A DNA stretch of 64,000 nt from Plectosphaerella cucumerina (taxonomy: Eukaryota; Ascomycota; Sordariomycetes; Glomerellales; Plectosphaerellaceae). Below, one piece after another: positions 1 through 11,880 of the stretch (position 1 is its first letter; every line of letters begins with the position of its first letter). The translations under genes and the position numbers were made by a program. The notes under the pieces are model-generated. The model did not search any database. It was not told where the DNA came from and saw only the letters and a list, made by a program, of their open reading frames with translations. The DNA lies in contig JAGPXD010000002.1 of assembly GCA_020746995.1 (NCBI GenBank), forward strand, positions 3,286,001-3,350,000, read 5' to 3'.

Positions 1-1163
1 GTGGAGAATTTTTGCATCGGAAAAAAAATCAACGGGTCGGTAGCCCGGAGACAGCTTGAGCGGCGAGCTCCTGCGATCCCCGGCTAAGCGCCGGCCGGCG
101 GCCGCCGTTGCTGAGGCTGTGCTCCGGTGGGCTCAGGGGCCGTGACCAAACAGAGAGTTTCCCCGGAGCTCGGCATCATCTTCTACTGCAGCCCTATGGC
201 GGCCTGCAGGGCAGGGGTGCGGAAATAGGCACAGCTTCGCCTGCTCAGAGGATCCGAGAGATGAGCTGGTCGTGGCTTATTTTGAGCCTCTCACCGCAAG
301 GCCTGGGCATCCTGGCCGTGAGGTCAGGGTGCGAGGGTCTCATGCCTATGAAATGGTCTGCAAATGTAGCGGATGGCCAGCACGGCCACAGTAAACAACT
401 CGTGGCATGGATCAAGTTGCAAAGCTGAATGCTATTGCTGGATTGTAGGAGTCGCCGAGCACGCCAGCCACCTCGAGCTCCATGTGACCGCATGGCGTCA
501 TTGTGCGACTTCCGCCATCCGCATGTGGTCTTGTCTTATAGCCATACTTGCCAAGGAACTCAATTTCATGGCCACTATCGCTCGTACCAGCAGTCATGAC
601 GTGTTCCTACTTGCTTCAAAGTCCCTAGATGGGCATGGGGAGCGAAGACCTGGGCCTAGAACACCAACTGCACGGCCCTGGCACCGGCTCCCGGGCAGTT
701 TTCCTTCATCGTCAAGTCTTATCCAAGACGGCCCAACCGCTGCCGACAAAACCATGCACTCGCCTGAATCGCCAGCGGCCGCGACACAAAGGTTAAGTCT
801 GTGACCCGGCTCTCCTGAGAAACAAGCCGGCCTCGACGTCTGATGTCCCCGGTGCCGCTACACCCGAAAAATTCAACCCTGACCCAGAAAGACTGCCCGG
901 GTCCCGGCGGCACGGCACCAGCGCTTGGATCTTAGCCGCTCAGCTCGTTCCTCCACAACTTGGGGAAGGGGGTCTAGGATCGGTTGGTCGGCATTTTGGA
1001 GTCGTCGTTCGCAGTGAATGAAACGCGGTGAAACTTGGCGTACGTACGCGGCCGCCAGGGGCTCGGGACGCGTGCACATTCGATGAACGACTTATCAGGG
1101 TCCGTCTGGGCATCGAAGCCCACGGGGAAGGCTCTATCGACTCGATCTTCTCAGATTGAGAAC
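1..1163. other. 5' edge of window, no supported gene
   Basis: Only short overlapping frames on both strands with no recognisable domain or codon pattern. The right part should hold the promoter and leader of the gene beginning at 1164. A TTG at 1035 and an ATG at 1083 are in frame with that gene and could only lengthen it. Confidence 0.6.
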
Positions 1164-2531
1164 ATGCTGTGTCACGACAAACTACCGCAGATTGTTCTGC
1201 TGGCGGTGATTCTCTTGATCGTCTGGAGCGTTCGCCTGCTCGACATCTTCAACCTTCCGGACACAATCGCCGCCCTCTTCAAAGAGCAGACGGGGCAAAC
1301 TTCGGACGAGGCATTCATCAGAACGGCGGCAGCAGTGGAGTTCCCTTCGCCAATCGACTTCAACCCCCTCCGAGATGTCTGCACCAAGACCCAGTTCCAG
1401 CCAGGGCTGCTGTTCAGCTGCGAAGGTCAACACGGGGGCATCTGCATGGTGCGAAACCAGATCCTCAAATGCGTCCGCTATGCCATTCACGCAGGCGCAG
1501 CAATTGTCGTTCCATCCATGGCCCTGCGGAACGCGAAAGACATCACAGACATTGAAACCTCAACCGAGGTGCCCTTGGACTACTTGCTGGACCGAGACGC
1601 TTTTGTGACGCGTCTCTCCTTAGGGTGCCCAGGCATGCATGTTTACAATACGCCAGAAGAATTTCCATCATATCAGAATCGGTCAGGGGAGCCTCTGCAG
1701 CTCCTCGGGAACCAGTTCGAACCAGACCACCCACGCGAGGGACTGGTGTATCCGGAGCGGTGGCGGGCCTTTTTCGACGACTGGCTTGCAAAACAGCACG
1801 CGCATCCACACCCAGAATCCCCGGTACACGTCCAGATCGGCCAGTCCTTCCTCGAATACCCAGTCCAACGCGACGGAGCTGCTTTTGTGCGCGAGTTTGG
1901 CAAGATCCTGTCCTTCAGAAAAGACACGCGCGAGCTTGCGGCCAAAGTTCTCCTCGCCCTCAAGAAGCAGTTCAGACTACCCATCGACCCATCACAGGCT
2001 GTCAACCCTGGAGCGTTCTACGGCGCCCACCTGCGTCTCGAGAAGGACGCCATCGCGGCTTGGGAGCCAGAGCACTGGCGCTTCTCCCGGAAGGAGGACC
2101 AGTTCTGGGAGCAGACGCGCAACCTCGAGCGAACGGGTCTCGGTGTCGTCTACGTCGCTTCGGGAGACCAGGAGGTGGTCGAGGAGTTTGGAGAGTATCT
2201 CGATACGAGCTCGGGTGCTCGAGAGGCATCAGTGCCGGTAGTGACGAAGTATGACCTACTTCAGGGGGCGGACAGACGGCAGCTGGAGGCGCTGGCCTTC
2301 GATCAGCAGGCTTTGGTGGACTTTCTGGTCATGTTCAAGGCGAGTGCTTTCATGGGCGTGGCGCACTCGAGCTTCCCGTGGACAGTGGCTTTGAGGAGGC
2401 ATGAGTTGAGTCATTATGAGGGGTATGCGAACGAGGGGTCGGATATCTTGAGGGATGAGTTCAGTGTGATAATGGGGAAGGAAGCGGACTACCCGTACAT
2501 AGATCCTTTCGTGAGTGGCATCTGGCCATGA
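1164..2531 (+). CDS. Type II membrane protein, O-fucosyltransferase-like
   Basis: A 455-residue single-exon protein. From the ATG at 1164, residues about 8-30 form one strongly hydrophobic segment (LPQIVLLAVILLIVWSV), placed like the signal anchor of a Golgi type II glycosyltransferase. The luminal part starts with a patch (VRNQILKCVRYAIHAGAAI) resembling the nucleotide-binding start of the fungal GDP-fucose protein O-fucosyltransferase-like family. It later has a VVYVASGD strand and an 'AHSSFPW' loop near the C-terminus, where these enzymes bind the donor. The role, sugar transfer to a glycan or protein in the secretory pathway, is inferred from the fold only. An in-frame ATG at 1083 would add 27 residues; 1164 was chosen because it puts the hydrophobic anchor at the N-terminus. 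It converges on the arrestin gene with a 120-bp gap. Confidence 0.65.
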   Translation: MLCHDKLPQIVLLAVILLIVWSVRLLDIFNLPDTIAALFKEQTGQTSDEAFIRTAAAVEFPSPIDFNPLRDVCTKTQFQPGLLFSCEGQHGGICMVRNQILKCVRYAIHAGAAIVVPSMALRNAKDITDIETSTEVPLDYLLDRDAFVTRLSLGCPGMHVYNTPEEFPSYQNRSGEPLQLLGNQFEPDHPREGLVYPERWRAFFDDWLAKQHAHPHPESPVHVQIGQSFLEYPVQRDGAAFVREFGKILSFRKDTRELAAKVLLALKKQFRLPIDPSQAVNPGAFYGAHLRLEKDAIAAWEPEHWRFSRKEDQFWEQTRNLERTGLGVVYVASGDQEVVEEFGEYLDTSSGAREASVPVVTKYDLLQGADRRQLEALAFDQQALVDFLVMFKASAFMGVAHSSFPWTVALRRHELSHYEGYANEGSDILRDEFSVIMGKEADYPYIDPFVSGIWP

Positions 2532-2651
2532 TGAGGAGTCAGAGTCAGTGTAGATTAATGTGATTATTTGATCGGTCTTTGAGAAAGAAATGGTGTCTTG
2601 TGTGTCCTAATGCTGCAGGCATTGGTTTGACGACCCCTCCTCCGCCCGCCA

Positions 2652-4139
2652 TCAAGCACCCTCCGCCTTGCTTGCCTGTCCCCCTTGTGACGTCTCCCCC
2701 TCACCTCTGCCATCAAAACTCTTCCGGATCAAATCGTCCTTCTGCACCTCAGCAAACGTAGGCGGTGCATCAGCCTCCGCGGGCGGATGGATCCACGACT
2801 CAGACCTCCCTTGGAACGCTGGCGGTGGCGCCTCTTCCTCCTGCTGCTGAACACTGCTGCTTCCAGCCTGCGTCGACGGCGCCGCCTCGGTCGGCGGCAA
2901 GATCTTTAGCTTGCCGTTCACACTCGTCTTGATCTCCTGCCCCGCGGCCACGAGAACAACCCTGAATGTGACATTGTGCCAGTGCTTGATGTTGTACGTG
3001 ACGAAATCCGGGCTGAGCAGATCTCGGATAGGCTTCCCCGGGATCCTCCTGCACAAGTAGTCCGGGATGCGGAAGCCGACGCGCTCGCCAATGTCGATGG
3101 GCGGCCACTCGTCGGTGCAGGGGATGTAAAGCGGCTCAGGAGGCCCGCCTGAGGAGGCCGGGGGCCACAGATGGAGGTTCGTCTCGGTGTCGTCGCTGGC
3201 GTGGTGCGGACTGAAGGAGCCGTTGCACAGGACAGTGGTATATGAGGTTATGGTGGCGGACATGGAGCGGAGGGCAATCTTGGCGGGGATACCGCGCATG
3301 CCACTGCTGGTCATCTTTGGGTCCGGGACGAAGCGCATCTGGATGTGGACGGGGGTTCTGTTCTCGAGCTGGAGGACCTGGGGGATGTCGACTTCCAACT
3401 GGCCGCCGATACGGGGTACCTTTGAAGATCCCATAAACTCCTGCCGCTTCTGGGAGAAGCTGAGCTCGGCATCCTCCATCCCCGGGAGGAGATGAAATGT
3501 CGAGGCACTGGCGACGTGGCGGCTCCGGCGGAGCTTGAAGTCTGCGATGGGCGGGTTCGGATCGCCGGTACGGATGTTGATGGGCAGGAAGGCGTCGTCG
3601 GTCCTGTGGTGACCTCCCTGGGTGAAGCTGATGGTGGCCTTGAGGAAGTACTCGACGAAGCCCTCGCGGTTGGTGCCCCAGCCGGGGTGGTCCATGGTGA
3701 AGGTGTCGGGCAGGGGGCTGGCGGTGACTGTCTCGGGGTTGAGGGGGAGGTAGCTCTGATTGGATGGGGGAGGGCGAAGAAGGCGGCAGCATGTTCTGGG
3801 AATGTCGATGGCAAAGGGCCAGACTGCTGGTCCTGTGGCGGCGCCGGCCTCGGTCGCGATGTGGATGGGGCCTTGGTAAATGGTCTGGAGGTGGGCGTGC
3901 TCGTTGATGACATCAAAGCGGCCGCGATAGTAGCTTCTTTGGTTGTTGCCGCGGCTGACGACGATTTTGGACTTTGTCCGGCCGCAGAGGGTGATCTTGA
4001 CGATGGCTGTTGGGCTGACTAGTGCTGAAGAGCGGGAGACGTGGCCGATGATGGTGTCGCCCGGCGCGTAGAAGGCATGTGCGGCTCGTTCATGGTGGAT
4101 GTCGAAGGCAGGGCCTCCGCGGCGGAATGTTTTGCCCAT
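2652..4139 (-). CDS. Arrestin-like N-terminal domain protein
   Basis: A 495-residue intronless gene. The start (FDIHHERAAHAFYAPGDTIIGHV) is the first beta-strand pair and turn of the fungal arrestin N-terminal domain, and the 'P..WPFAIDIP' strand lies near residue 105. A second beta-rich arrestin half follows, with a Ser/Pro/Glu-rich tail from about residue 430 (runs of Q and E, 'PPTFAEVQ'). Family members act as cytoplasmic adaptors that bring ubiquitin ligases to membrane transporters. No PPxY motif is visible here, so Rsp5-type recruitment is not supported directly. The frame continues upstream to a TTG at 4172 but the first ATG is at 4139. It lies 564 bp downstream of the mannosidase on the same strand. 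Confidence 0.75.
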   Translation of the reverse strand: MGKTFRRGGPAFDIHHERAAHAFYAPGDTIIGHVSRSSALVSPTAIVKITLCGRTKSKIVVSRGNNQRSYYRGRFDVINEHAHLQTIYQGPIHIATEAGAATGPAVWPFAIDIPRTCCRLLRPPPSNQSYLPLNPETVTASPLPDTFTMDHPGWGTNREGFVEYFLKATISFTQGGHHRTDDAFLPINIRTGDPNPPIADFKLRRSRHVASASTFHLLPGMEDAELSFSQKRQEFMGSSKVPRIGGQLEVDIPQVLQLENRTPVHIQMRFVPDPKMTSSGMRGIPAKIALRSMSATITSYTTVLCNGSFSPHHASDDTETNLHLWPPASSGGPPEPLYIPCTDEWPPIDIGERVGFRIPDYLCRRIPGKPIRDLLSPDFVTYNIKHWHNVTFRVVLVAAGQEIKTSVNGKLKILPPTEAAPSTQAGSSSVQQQEEEAPPPAFQGRSESWIHPPAEADAPPTFAEVQKDDLIRKSFDGRGEGETSQGGQASKAEGA

Positions 4140-4703
4140 GCTGCTGTCTCTGATGATCTGGTAGGCTGTCAAGAGTGGCTGTTCTGGGTATATCGTAGCG
4201 TCAAAGTGTTGATGTATCGTCGAAGTGGCTCAGTGATGGATGTTGCTGACGCGTGAATTTCTTGCGGCCATGTCTTGACCTTTATCCACTGGCCCCCAAC
4301 GATGATGTCTTCCTGGCTTGGCCCTTGTGCCAGCGTCCTGGCCTTCCACCGTGGCTGTGCACTGCATATCTCTCCGCGTTCTAGGGCGCTCAGCCTCGGG
4401 ATATCGGCAAGCCAAGCCTAAACGTAGCGCTCTGTGTGCCCAGTTCAGGGGGCCAAGGAGGCGCAAGGCACCGTGGCCCCTGGTCGATCACTTGTGCCGC
4501 AGGCCGATCGACGAATTCAGCCTGGAGTTAGGGTCAGGTGATGGACTGTTGGTGCCTATTTGCTGAACACCTGCCGCATTCAGGCGCAATTCAAGGGCTC
4601 GGTTCAGGGGCAATCACCACCATCGGGGAGCCCGCTGCGGCCTTCCATTCTGCGGTCGATCAATTCGCCTCAACACTATTCCCTCTATTCAATCATCTAT
4701 CGT
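4140..4703. other. Intergenic, promoter of the arrestin-like gene
   Basis: No coding signal. It should contain the 3' end of the mannosidase transcript and the promoter of the arrestin-like gene. No clear TATA box seen. Confidence 0.6.
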
Positions 4704-7700
4704 TCAATCCTTCAGCACAATACGGTACGTTGCCACCTCGAATGGTCCCAGCGTCACCTCAAAGGATCCCTCCGACACGGCAACCTCCTCGAGGTCATCC
4801 TCCAGAATGTTCGTCTTGAATACCTTATCGACCGCAAACGCCGACGTGATGGTTCCCCTCGCCAAGCCGCCGACGGCATCGTACAGGCGCACGATAACCG
4901 ATCTCGCCTTGCGCGTCGGCAGACTATCCAGCGAAACATCCTCGTCGTCCTCGCCTCGCTTCACCCAGTCAAGCACGAGGTGGTCGTCGCCCGAAAGCGC
5001 GATAGGCGACGGGCCCGACAGCAGCGCCGATTCGGCTCCCTTCGACACAAGCCGCAGCGGGTTGTTGAAGTTGAATGCAGCGCGCACCGTCTCGGCGCCA
5101 AGCCCGCCACGGTGCGGCATCAGCGCCCATCGGATCCGGTGGCGGCCCATGTCGGCGTTGCCATCGGGCGCCTTGGGCGATCGCAGCAGCGACAGCCTCA
5201 TGACGTTTCCAACGGTCGCGAAGCCATACTTGCTATCGTTGAGCACCGACACACCGTACCCATGCTCCGACAAGTCTGCGAACTTGTGGCAGCACACCTC
5301 GAACTTGGCCATGTCCCACGAAGTGTTGTAGTGCGTCGGTCGCCGGATGACGCCGTACTGCGTCTCATACGAGGCCTCGGTATTGTTCACGCGCACGGGG
5401 AACTCGACCTTGAGGAACTTCATCGTCTCGTGCCAGTCGACGTCGGCCGTGCACTCGATTTGCGAGGGCTGGTCGTCGCCCAGGGTCGCCGAGAGAGAGA
5501 TGGTCGTACGCATCGAGCTGTGCTCGCTGATGCGCGTCTCCGTCACCACGCTCGCACGGTAGCCCTTGTCTTCATGGATCGTCGTCGTTGAGCTGGCCAG
5601 CTCCTCGCGCGTCTCGAGGTGGTAGACTTCGACGTCCCACGCCTGCCAGTAGACAGGCTTGTCGTCGAAGATGACGAATTGATTCGCCTTGCCGGCGAGG
5701 ACCTGGCGCTTGGCTCCGCGGTCGTAGACGGACGTGATGACGCCCATCTCGACATCGACTGTCAGTTGATCGTTCTCGAGGCGGAACACGCCGGGCGACG
5801 TCTCCTGGATGGTGACCTTGGGGCCGTCGGCCGAGGCCTTGAACGACTCGACTGCCAGGGCGTGGCCCTCGCCCGAAGCGACGACAGCCTCGGTCTCGGA
5901 AATTTCGACGAGCTCCTTTCGCGGCCAAGGCAGGGTGTTGAGGGCGACGGCCGATTCAAGCTTGAGGCTGCTGGGGGAGTCGGCCGTCTCGACACCTAGG
6001 GCGACGAGAGCCTGCTGCAGCAAGCCCGACGCGGTCGCCTTGAGATTGGCGTAGATCTATCACCGTCAGTTTGAGCTCACATTGTTCAAGCTTCACCAGA
6101 TCGCCTACCTTCTCCGAATCATCATAGCACATCTCAATGGCCGTGCCAGGCAAGCAGTCATGGAACTGGCACAGCATCAGGCCCTGCCACATCTCGTCCA
6201 GCTCTTTCTTCGGGTACTTGAAGCTTCTGTCCTGGATCGAGGCGTACGTCGAAAGAAGCTCAAGGTCGTGCAGCAGAATCTCACAGCTGCGGTTGTGCAG
6301 CTTGGTGCGTGCCTGGGTCGTGTACACGCCCCGATGCAGCTCAAAGTACAGCTCGCCGTACCACGTCACCAGGTTGGATGCCTTCTCCTCCAGTCGGTCG
6401 AAGAACTGGTCCACAGTCGCGCCAGAGTGGACGCGAGGGATGACACCCACTGTGTCGGCCATGCCGCGGAGGCGTCGGAGTCGCTCGAGGTGCTGCCATG
6501 TTGGGCCACCACCGCCGTCGCCCTTGCCGAACTGTGGTCTGATCAGTCAAGCCCTTTTCCTTGGAACTGGTGAACTCACGGCAATCAGCGCAGTGTTGTC
6601 CTGGTCAAGCGACTTGTGGTTGGAGATGCTGCTGGTGATGTTCTGGTAGTTGCCCTCGGCGCAGTACGTTTTGCAAGGCGGCATGTGGCAAAGCACCTGA
6701 CTTCCATCGAGAGCGACCCTGGACAGCGTCAGTCAACAAATCCTGGCAGCACCTCAAAGGCTTCACTCACCAGTTGAAGGTCGTATGCGGGAATTCGTTG
6801 ACGCTGTTGAAGCACGGCTTCTGCGTCATGAACCTCGTCATCCCCGCCTGCCGACAGATCTGCGGAATCTGGCACGAGAATCCAAACGTATCAGGGAGCC
6901 AAGACGTTGTCGACCGGAAGCCGAACTCAGCCTCGAAGAAGCGCTGTCCGTACAGGAATTGGCGCACCAGCGACTCGCCGCAAGGGAGGTTGGTATCGTG
7001 CTCGACCCAGGAGCCACCGATGGGGTGGAACTGTCCCGACTTGACCTTGGCCTTGACGCGCTCCCAGCCGTGCGGGTAGATCTCCTTGAGCCATTTGAAC
7101 TGCGGGTGTTAGCGACATCTTGAGAGTACTGACATCGACTCACCTGCTGCGCCTGCGAACAGGCAAAGTTGAGCTCAGGATACCGGTCCATCAGGTCGCA
7201 CTGGTTCGACCACGACCGGACGACCTTGCGCTTTGTCTCGTCCCACGGCCACAACCAGCACGTGTCAATGTGACAGTGGCCGATAGCGTAGACGGTCGGT
7301 CTCCGGTCGAGGGCGCTGTCGTACACCGCGGCAGAGTCGATCTTGTTTCCAAGGTACTCGGCCGCAATCTTGCGACAGGCCGCGACCGAGGCATCATCCC
7401 CGGCGCGGAAGGTGTCAATGATCCTGCTGGCCACATTGAGCGCCTCATGCTGCTCCCATGTATCCTCGCCCAGCTCCGTGGCAGCATCGTGGATGAGGCC
7501 AAAGTCCATGTGTAGCATCCGCGCCTGGTAGTTGACAGCTACGAGCTCGGCCTTGGCTAGCTTGAAGAACTTGTTCTGGTCGGGCGGCTGGATCGAGTCG
7601 CCACCAGCATTGTTCTTGAAGATTGGCCGGCCGGGCCCGTTACCAAACATGCCGTTGCAGGCCATCTCGAGGTAGAGGACGTGCTCCGCGCCGTCCTTGA

Positions 7701-8260
7701 AGTCGTCCGGAACAATCCACTCGACACGCTCGCCGCGACCCGTCAGGCCTTGGAGAGGCTCACCGCGGGCGTTCCAGACGGTCGCCTCGTTGCTGCAGTC
7801 CCAGTGCAGCTCGACGTGGGAAGCCTGGTCGCAGAGCGCTGGGGGCAGGGTAAGGGCACATCGGAACCAGTGTGTCGTCCATGAGGGGCCAAAGGACTCG
7901 CCGACTTGCGTGGGCCGGTACTCGTTGGTGTCGGCCGTGGCTTCGGTGAAGGTAGGGCGGGTGGTGCCCGGTGCATCCCAGACGGAGAGCTGGACGTGCG
8001 GCGCGCCGGAGTATTGGCCGTAGTTGAGCGAGCTGCGAAAAGGATGTAATCAGTAACAGCCTGCGAAGCAACAAGAGACGGACCTACGCAAGCAGGTTGA
8101 CCTTCTCCCACTGTCCCGGGGTGAAGAAGTTGACCAGTCGCTTCTTGTACAGCGATGTGATCTTCTTGCCCACGGGCCCGGGGGCCTTGATGGGGTAGGG
8201 CTGCGCGGTCGTCGCGAGGGCCTCCCCGTGCGTGGGGGCATGGGAACCGTGTGAACACAT
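4704..8260 (-). CDS. ams1: Alpha-mannosidase, GH38 (vacuolar Ams1 type)
   Basis: Six exons, read in the order 8260-8088, 8032-7144, 7099-6771, 6718-6580, 6531-6109 and 6056-4704, give 1101 residues, close to yeast Ams1. All five introns (44-55 nt) have GT-AG ends and keep the frame. Residues 309-317 (GHCHIDTCW) carry the zinc-binding His and Asp of family GH38. Asp424 in WLPDTFGFS is the expected catalytic nucleophile. A mid domain and a long beta-rich C-terminal domain follow. There is no signal peptide (the N-terminus is MCSHGSHAPTHGEALATTAQ), as expected for the cytosol-to-vacuole route. Family role: removes alpha-mannose from free oligosaccharides and glycoproteins in vacuolar turnover. 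The promoter holds the word GGGGAAATGT, which is also found twice upstream of the sugar transporter. Confidence 0.95.
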
Positions 8261-9569
8261 TGCGGTGGTGATGTGTGTGTTTGTCGACTATGTGCAGATG
8301 TTACGCCTGGTGTGAAGATGGAGGGGCAAATATGGACGAGGAAGCAGACGGGAGCTTCGGTGTATTGCTAGACGAGAGCCGTCGTCATGTATCCCTCCAT
8401 GTGCTCTTATTTGGGGAAATGTCACCGACACCGACACCTGGTCGGTTCGGGGGAAGCCCCGGGGATCCTTGGGGAGACCCCATCGACTGGGGATGGAATC
8501 CTTGGGCCCCACGATGCCTGTTCCAAGTAGAAGCGTCTGTGGCTACACGAGGTCGGGGCTTTTGTCCGTTTGGAGAGGCAAAGCGGTGACACCGTTGCAT
8601 CAAGAGGGGTCGACACGCCAGATGAAGCGTCAAGAGCCAACGCCTTGGCCCCGGAAACCGGCGTCAGGAGTATGGAAGTGGCCAAGACGGCGAAAGATAC
8701 ACAGCACTCCTCCACCGCCCACCGACATTCCACTTCACTGCCCTGTCTTAGGCTGGCCTGTTGGTCGGGGAAACCTGGGGGACTTTGGGGATGAGTGGTG
8801 GGGAGAAGGGGGTTCATGGTGGGGGAAGGATAGGGGGTGATCTGGTTGCCCCTGAACACACAGGCGTGGTGATTCTGAGCGAGTGGTCGCGGCCCAAACC
8901 CCGGCTCCGGCCGTTTGTCCGAGTCAGGCCAGATGTTTGCTAGCGTGCACAGCAGTGGAGGGGAGCAGCTTCCTTGATCCTGACAGTGACCAGTCGAGGG
9001 ACGATGGATGCATTGCTACTCCTGAGATTGGCCAACCCGCTTGACTCTCCACCATCCTGTTTTCCGGGCATCGGTCAACATGCCGACAGGCCCCGTGATT
9101 CCCCAGAGCAAAGCCCGTCTAGCCGAGCCAGCTCTCAAGCTGCCCCGCAGGGTCCAGACGTCCAGACAGACAGGCGAGATCAGCTCAACTGTGGACGCTA
9201 GGCGGCGAGTGGATATGTGTGGATATGACGGCGAACGGTGAATCCTGCCACGGGTCCAGATTTTCCATGCTACAAGCATGAAATGGCAGCGAGGAAGAAC
9301 ATTCTCACCCTCTTGTCGACCAAGGAAACAGCCTGACCATTTGAGGGCCAAAAAGCTTTTGTCTGGCATGAAAGGTGTTACATCCACCCGCCAGAACGGG
9401 GTGGTTCCCCGTGGGGACTGTGCCGTGTAGCCGCCCACTAGTAGTGTTGTGCTTGAGGTCTATCACGACAAGTGAATTGCAGTGCAGCACACAAGTGGAT
9501 ATGTGCGCCACGGGCCCATCTGGATGCATGCTTGCGACATTATCCACCCACGATGAGGCATTTCATGAC
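8261..9569. other. Long promoter region of the alpha-mannosidase
   Basis: No credible gene. Rich in short C/G runs: CCCCGGGG at 8457-8464, CCCCGTGGGG at 9407-9416, GGGGAAATGT at 8413-8422, and several CCCCT/AGGGG words of the stress-element type. The 12-mer AGTGGATATGTG occurs twice (9208-9219 and 9494-9505), each followed by a CCACGGG-containing stretch, perhaps a weak old duplication. Confidence 0.5.
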
Positions 9570-9574
9570 AAAAA
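9570..9574 (-). terminator. RNA polymerase III T-run after tRNA-Trp
   Basis: Five T residues on the minus strand, 10 nt beyond the tRNA 3' end. Confidence 0.6.
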
Positions 9575-9583
9575 GGAAACAAT

Positions 9584-9655
9584 TGAGGGATGCCGGAGTT
9601 GAACCGACGACCTTCTGGACTGGAATCAGATATTCTACCACTGAACTAATCCCCC
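9584..9655 (-). tRNA. tRNA-Trp (CCA)
   Basis: A 72-nt cloverleaf without an intron. The acceptor arm pairs GGGGGAU with AUCCCUC (one G-U), the D-stem pairs GUUC with GAAU, and the T-stem pairs GUCGG with CCGGC around UUCAACU. The anticodon loop UUCCAGU gives CCA. The anticodon stem has one A-C mismatch at 31:39, so decoding efficiency is uncertain, but A box, B box and T-run are intact. It sits between the mannosidase promoter and the 3' end of the transporter. Confidence 0.85.
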
Positions 9656-9937
9656 TGTGATGGTAGGATGGCGGTGGAAGCATGATGTTGAGGGGCGGCC
9701 CTACACGTCACGACCTCACATCCAAACCGCCGTTGGAGACTTTCGCTTATTGTGAAAGGGCATAAGAGGACGATCGATATGGTGTGTTTCAATTCCAGAC
9801 CGCTGTCGGCCATTGCGAAAGCCCTCGGCCCTGGCCAAGACCCCCTACTCGAATTTCCAGCCCAAGCAAGTGATGCGCACCATTGCGAACGGCACTGACT
9901 TGAATTTTGCCGTACCCAATGTGCACGCACCATCGAA

Positions 9938-11880
9938 CTAGTGAGTGCGCTTCTCGCCGTCAGCAGTCTGCTCGACCTGCTCGATGAAGCCGAGCTTCTC
10001 GGAGGTCTGGTCGGGCAGGTTGAACTCGAACACTATGGCAGCCAGGTTAGCAAGGTCCATCACAATCGACATGCTAGGGCACACTTACGATCAATGGGCG
10101 CAGTCGAGAACTTGCGAGCCGATGTCTTCTTCTTGAACAAGTAATCGATATCTGCGAAGCTGCGGTTTTTAGTCTCAGGCAGGCAGAACCAGATGTAGAT
10201 GACCCAGGCGAAGCATAGGCAGAAGTAGACCATGCCTGTCTTCGCGCCCAGGTTCCAGGCGTCGCTGCTGTCGTTGAGCATGCGCGGGTTGATCTGCTGC
10301 ACCACCAGGCCGCAGCACACGTAGATTCCGCGGCCGAGGACGATGGTCTGCGCGCGCACACGGTTCGAGGGCATCTCGCCGACGATGACGTACGTGGTAG
10401 GGCCCAGCGAGATCTTGAAGGCGCACTGCACGGCGATCATGAAGACCGCGACGGGGATGGCGATGCTCTTGCGGTTGTTGCCGGCCACGAAGCCCATGAT
10501 GCCGATGACGAGCATACAGCCTCCAATAGCGCTGGAGCCGAACAGGTAGAACATGCGGCGGCCGATCCTGCCCATCAGGCAGATTGCGATGGCGGTGGCA
10601 AAGATGTTGACGGACTGGATGCCCATGTTGTAGTTGAACGCCTGGACGGGGTCCATTCCGATGGAGCGCAGCATAATGGCGGCGTACTGGGTAATGGATT
10701 GACCTGAAGGAGGACCTGTCAGTGCTGTACTCTGGAGTAGTCGAAGAAGGAGGCTCACCGTTAAGCATCTGGATAAGCCAAGCCATGCAGACGATACCGG
10801 TGCGACGGAGGTTAGTACCGCGGAAGCAGTCCCTGTAGCTCGAGTCGGCAGCTTCGAGTTTCTCCATCTCGTTGGTGTGCTTCATCAAAGCGATCGTCTG
10901 GGCCATGGATTCCTCGGTATAGAAGCCCTTGCGCGCAAGGCGGCGGAGCGAAGCCTCGGCATCTTCGATGCGACCGCGACGAACGAGATACCACGGACTC
11001 TCGGGAGCGAGGAATCCGACAAGCAGCAGGGGTGGGATCCATGCCCACTGGATACCGTAGGGGATGCGCCATCCTGCGTCGCTCTGGATGGTGATGGACG
11101 CGCGGAGAACGCCAGTGGCGAGGAAGCTACCGCAGCCCCAGCACATGGACACCCACGCGGTCAGGTAACCGCGCATAGCGGCGGGACAGATTTCGGCGGC
11201 ATAGGCGGTGGTCAGGGTTTGGAAGATGCCCTGGGAGAGATGATGTAAGTAAAGCTTCGGGCTCTGCGGCGAAGAGGCGGAGGTGACATACCCAGGGAAT
11301 ACCGCAGATGATGTTACCGGCGAGCAGCATCTCGACGCTGGTGGAGAAGAAGAGGATGAAGATAGTTCCAGCCATCAAGACCATGGCGCCCTGAACAAGA
11401 AAGTGTTAGCCAAATATATCCAAACATCTGGGCAATCGTTTGGCAGGACGTCTCATCCTCAATTCCGTGAGCACATACCATGTAGACGCGACGCGAACCA
11501 AAGCGAGACTGCAGGTAGCCGTTGAGCAGCAGGCCGAAAAGCGAGCCGATGTTGTTGCCAGCACCGATGGCACCCTGCCAGGCGACCGAAATGTGCTGGT
11601 CACCCGTGACTGGGTCAGGCCACCCGAAGCGGTTGAGGTAGGCCGGGTGAGCGAAGAAGTTGTTGATCAGGCCAACGTCCATACCCTCCATGACCAGGGC
11701 CACGCTGAGGAGCATGCTGTAGATGGCGGCAGGCGCATAGCGGCTGAAGAGCTCCTTGCGAGGGAGCAGAGACTCGGCGTCACTGGCGGCTTTTGCAGCC
11801 TCGATGAGCTCGACCTCGGGGCTGTACGGGACCTGGGCCCGCGGGTCGGACTCGACCTTGCTGTCATCGTGGGTTGCCAT
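9938..11880 (-). CDS. MFS sugar transporter, alpha-glucoside permease type
   Basis: Five exons, read as 11880-11479, 11390-11292, 11230-10759, 10703-10089 and 10032-9938, give 560 residues. The introns are 54-88 nt with GT-AG ends and the frame is kept throughout. Sugar-porter signatures are in order: a hydrophilic N-terminus, about twelve membrane spans, LAPESPWYLVRRGR before the central loop (the PESPR box), MGRIGRR after span 8, and LPETKNRS after span 12. Overall it resembles fungal maltose/alpha-glucoside proton symporters, which take up oligosaccharides across the plasma membrane; the exact substrate cannot be read from sequence. Its promoter carries an inverted repeat with two copies of GGGGAAATGT, shared with the mannosidase promoter. 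The tannase gene lies upstream on the same strand. Confidence 0.9.

Noticed and set aside
1035..1163. Upstream extension of the fucosyltransferase-like gene from a TTG
   Set aside because: Non-ATG start; it would place the membrane anchor far from the N-terminus without need.
4560..5591. 343-codon plus-strand frame
   Set aside because: Antisense shadow of the alpha-mannosidase C-terminal exon, with the Arg/His-rich composition typical of shadows.
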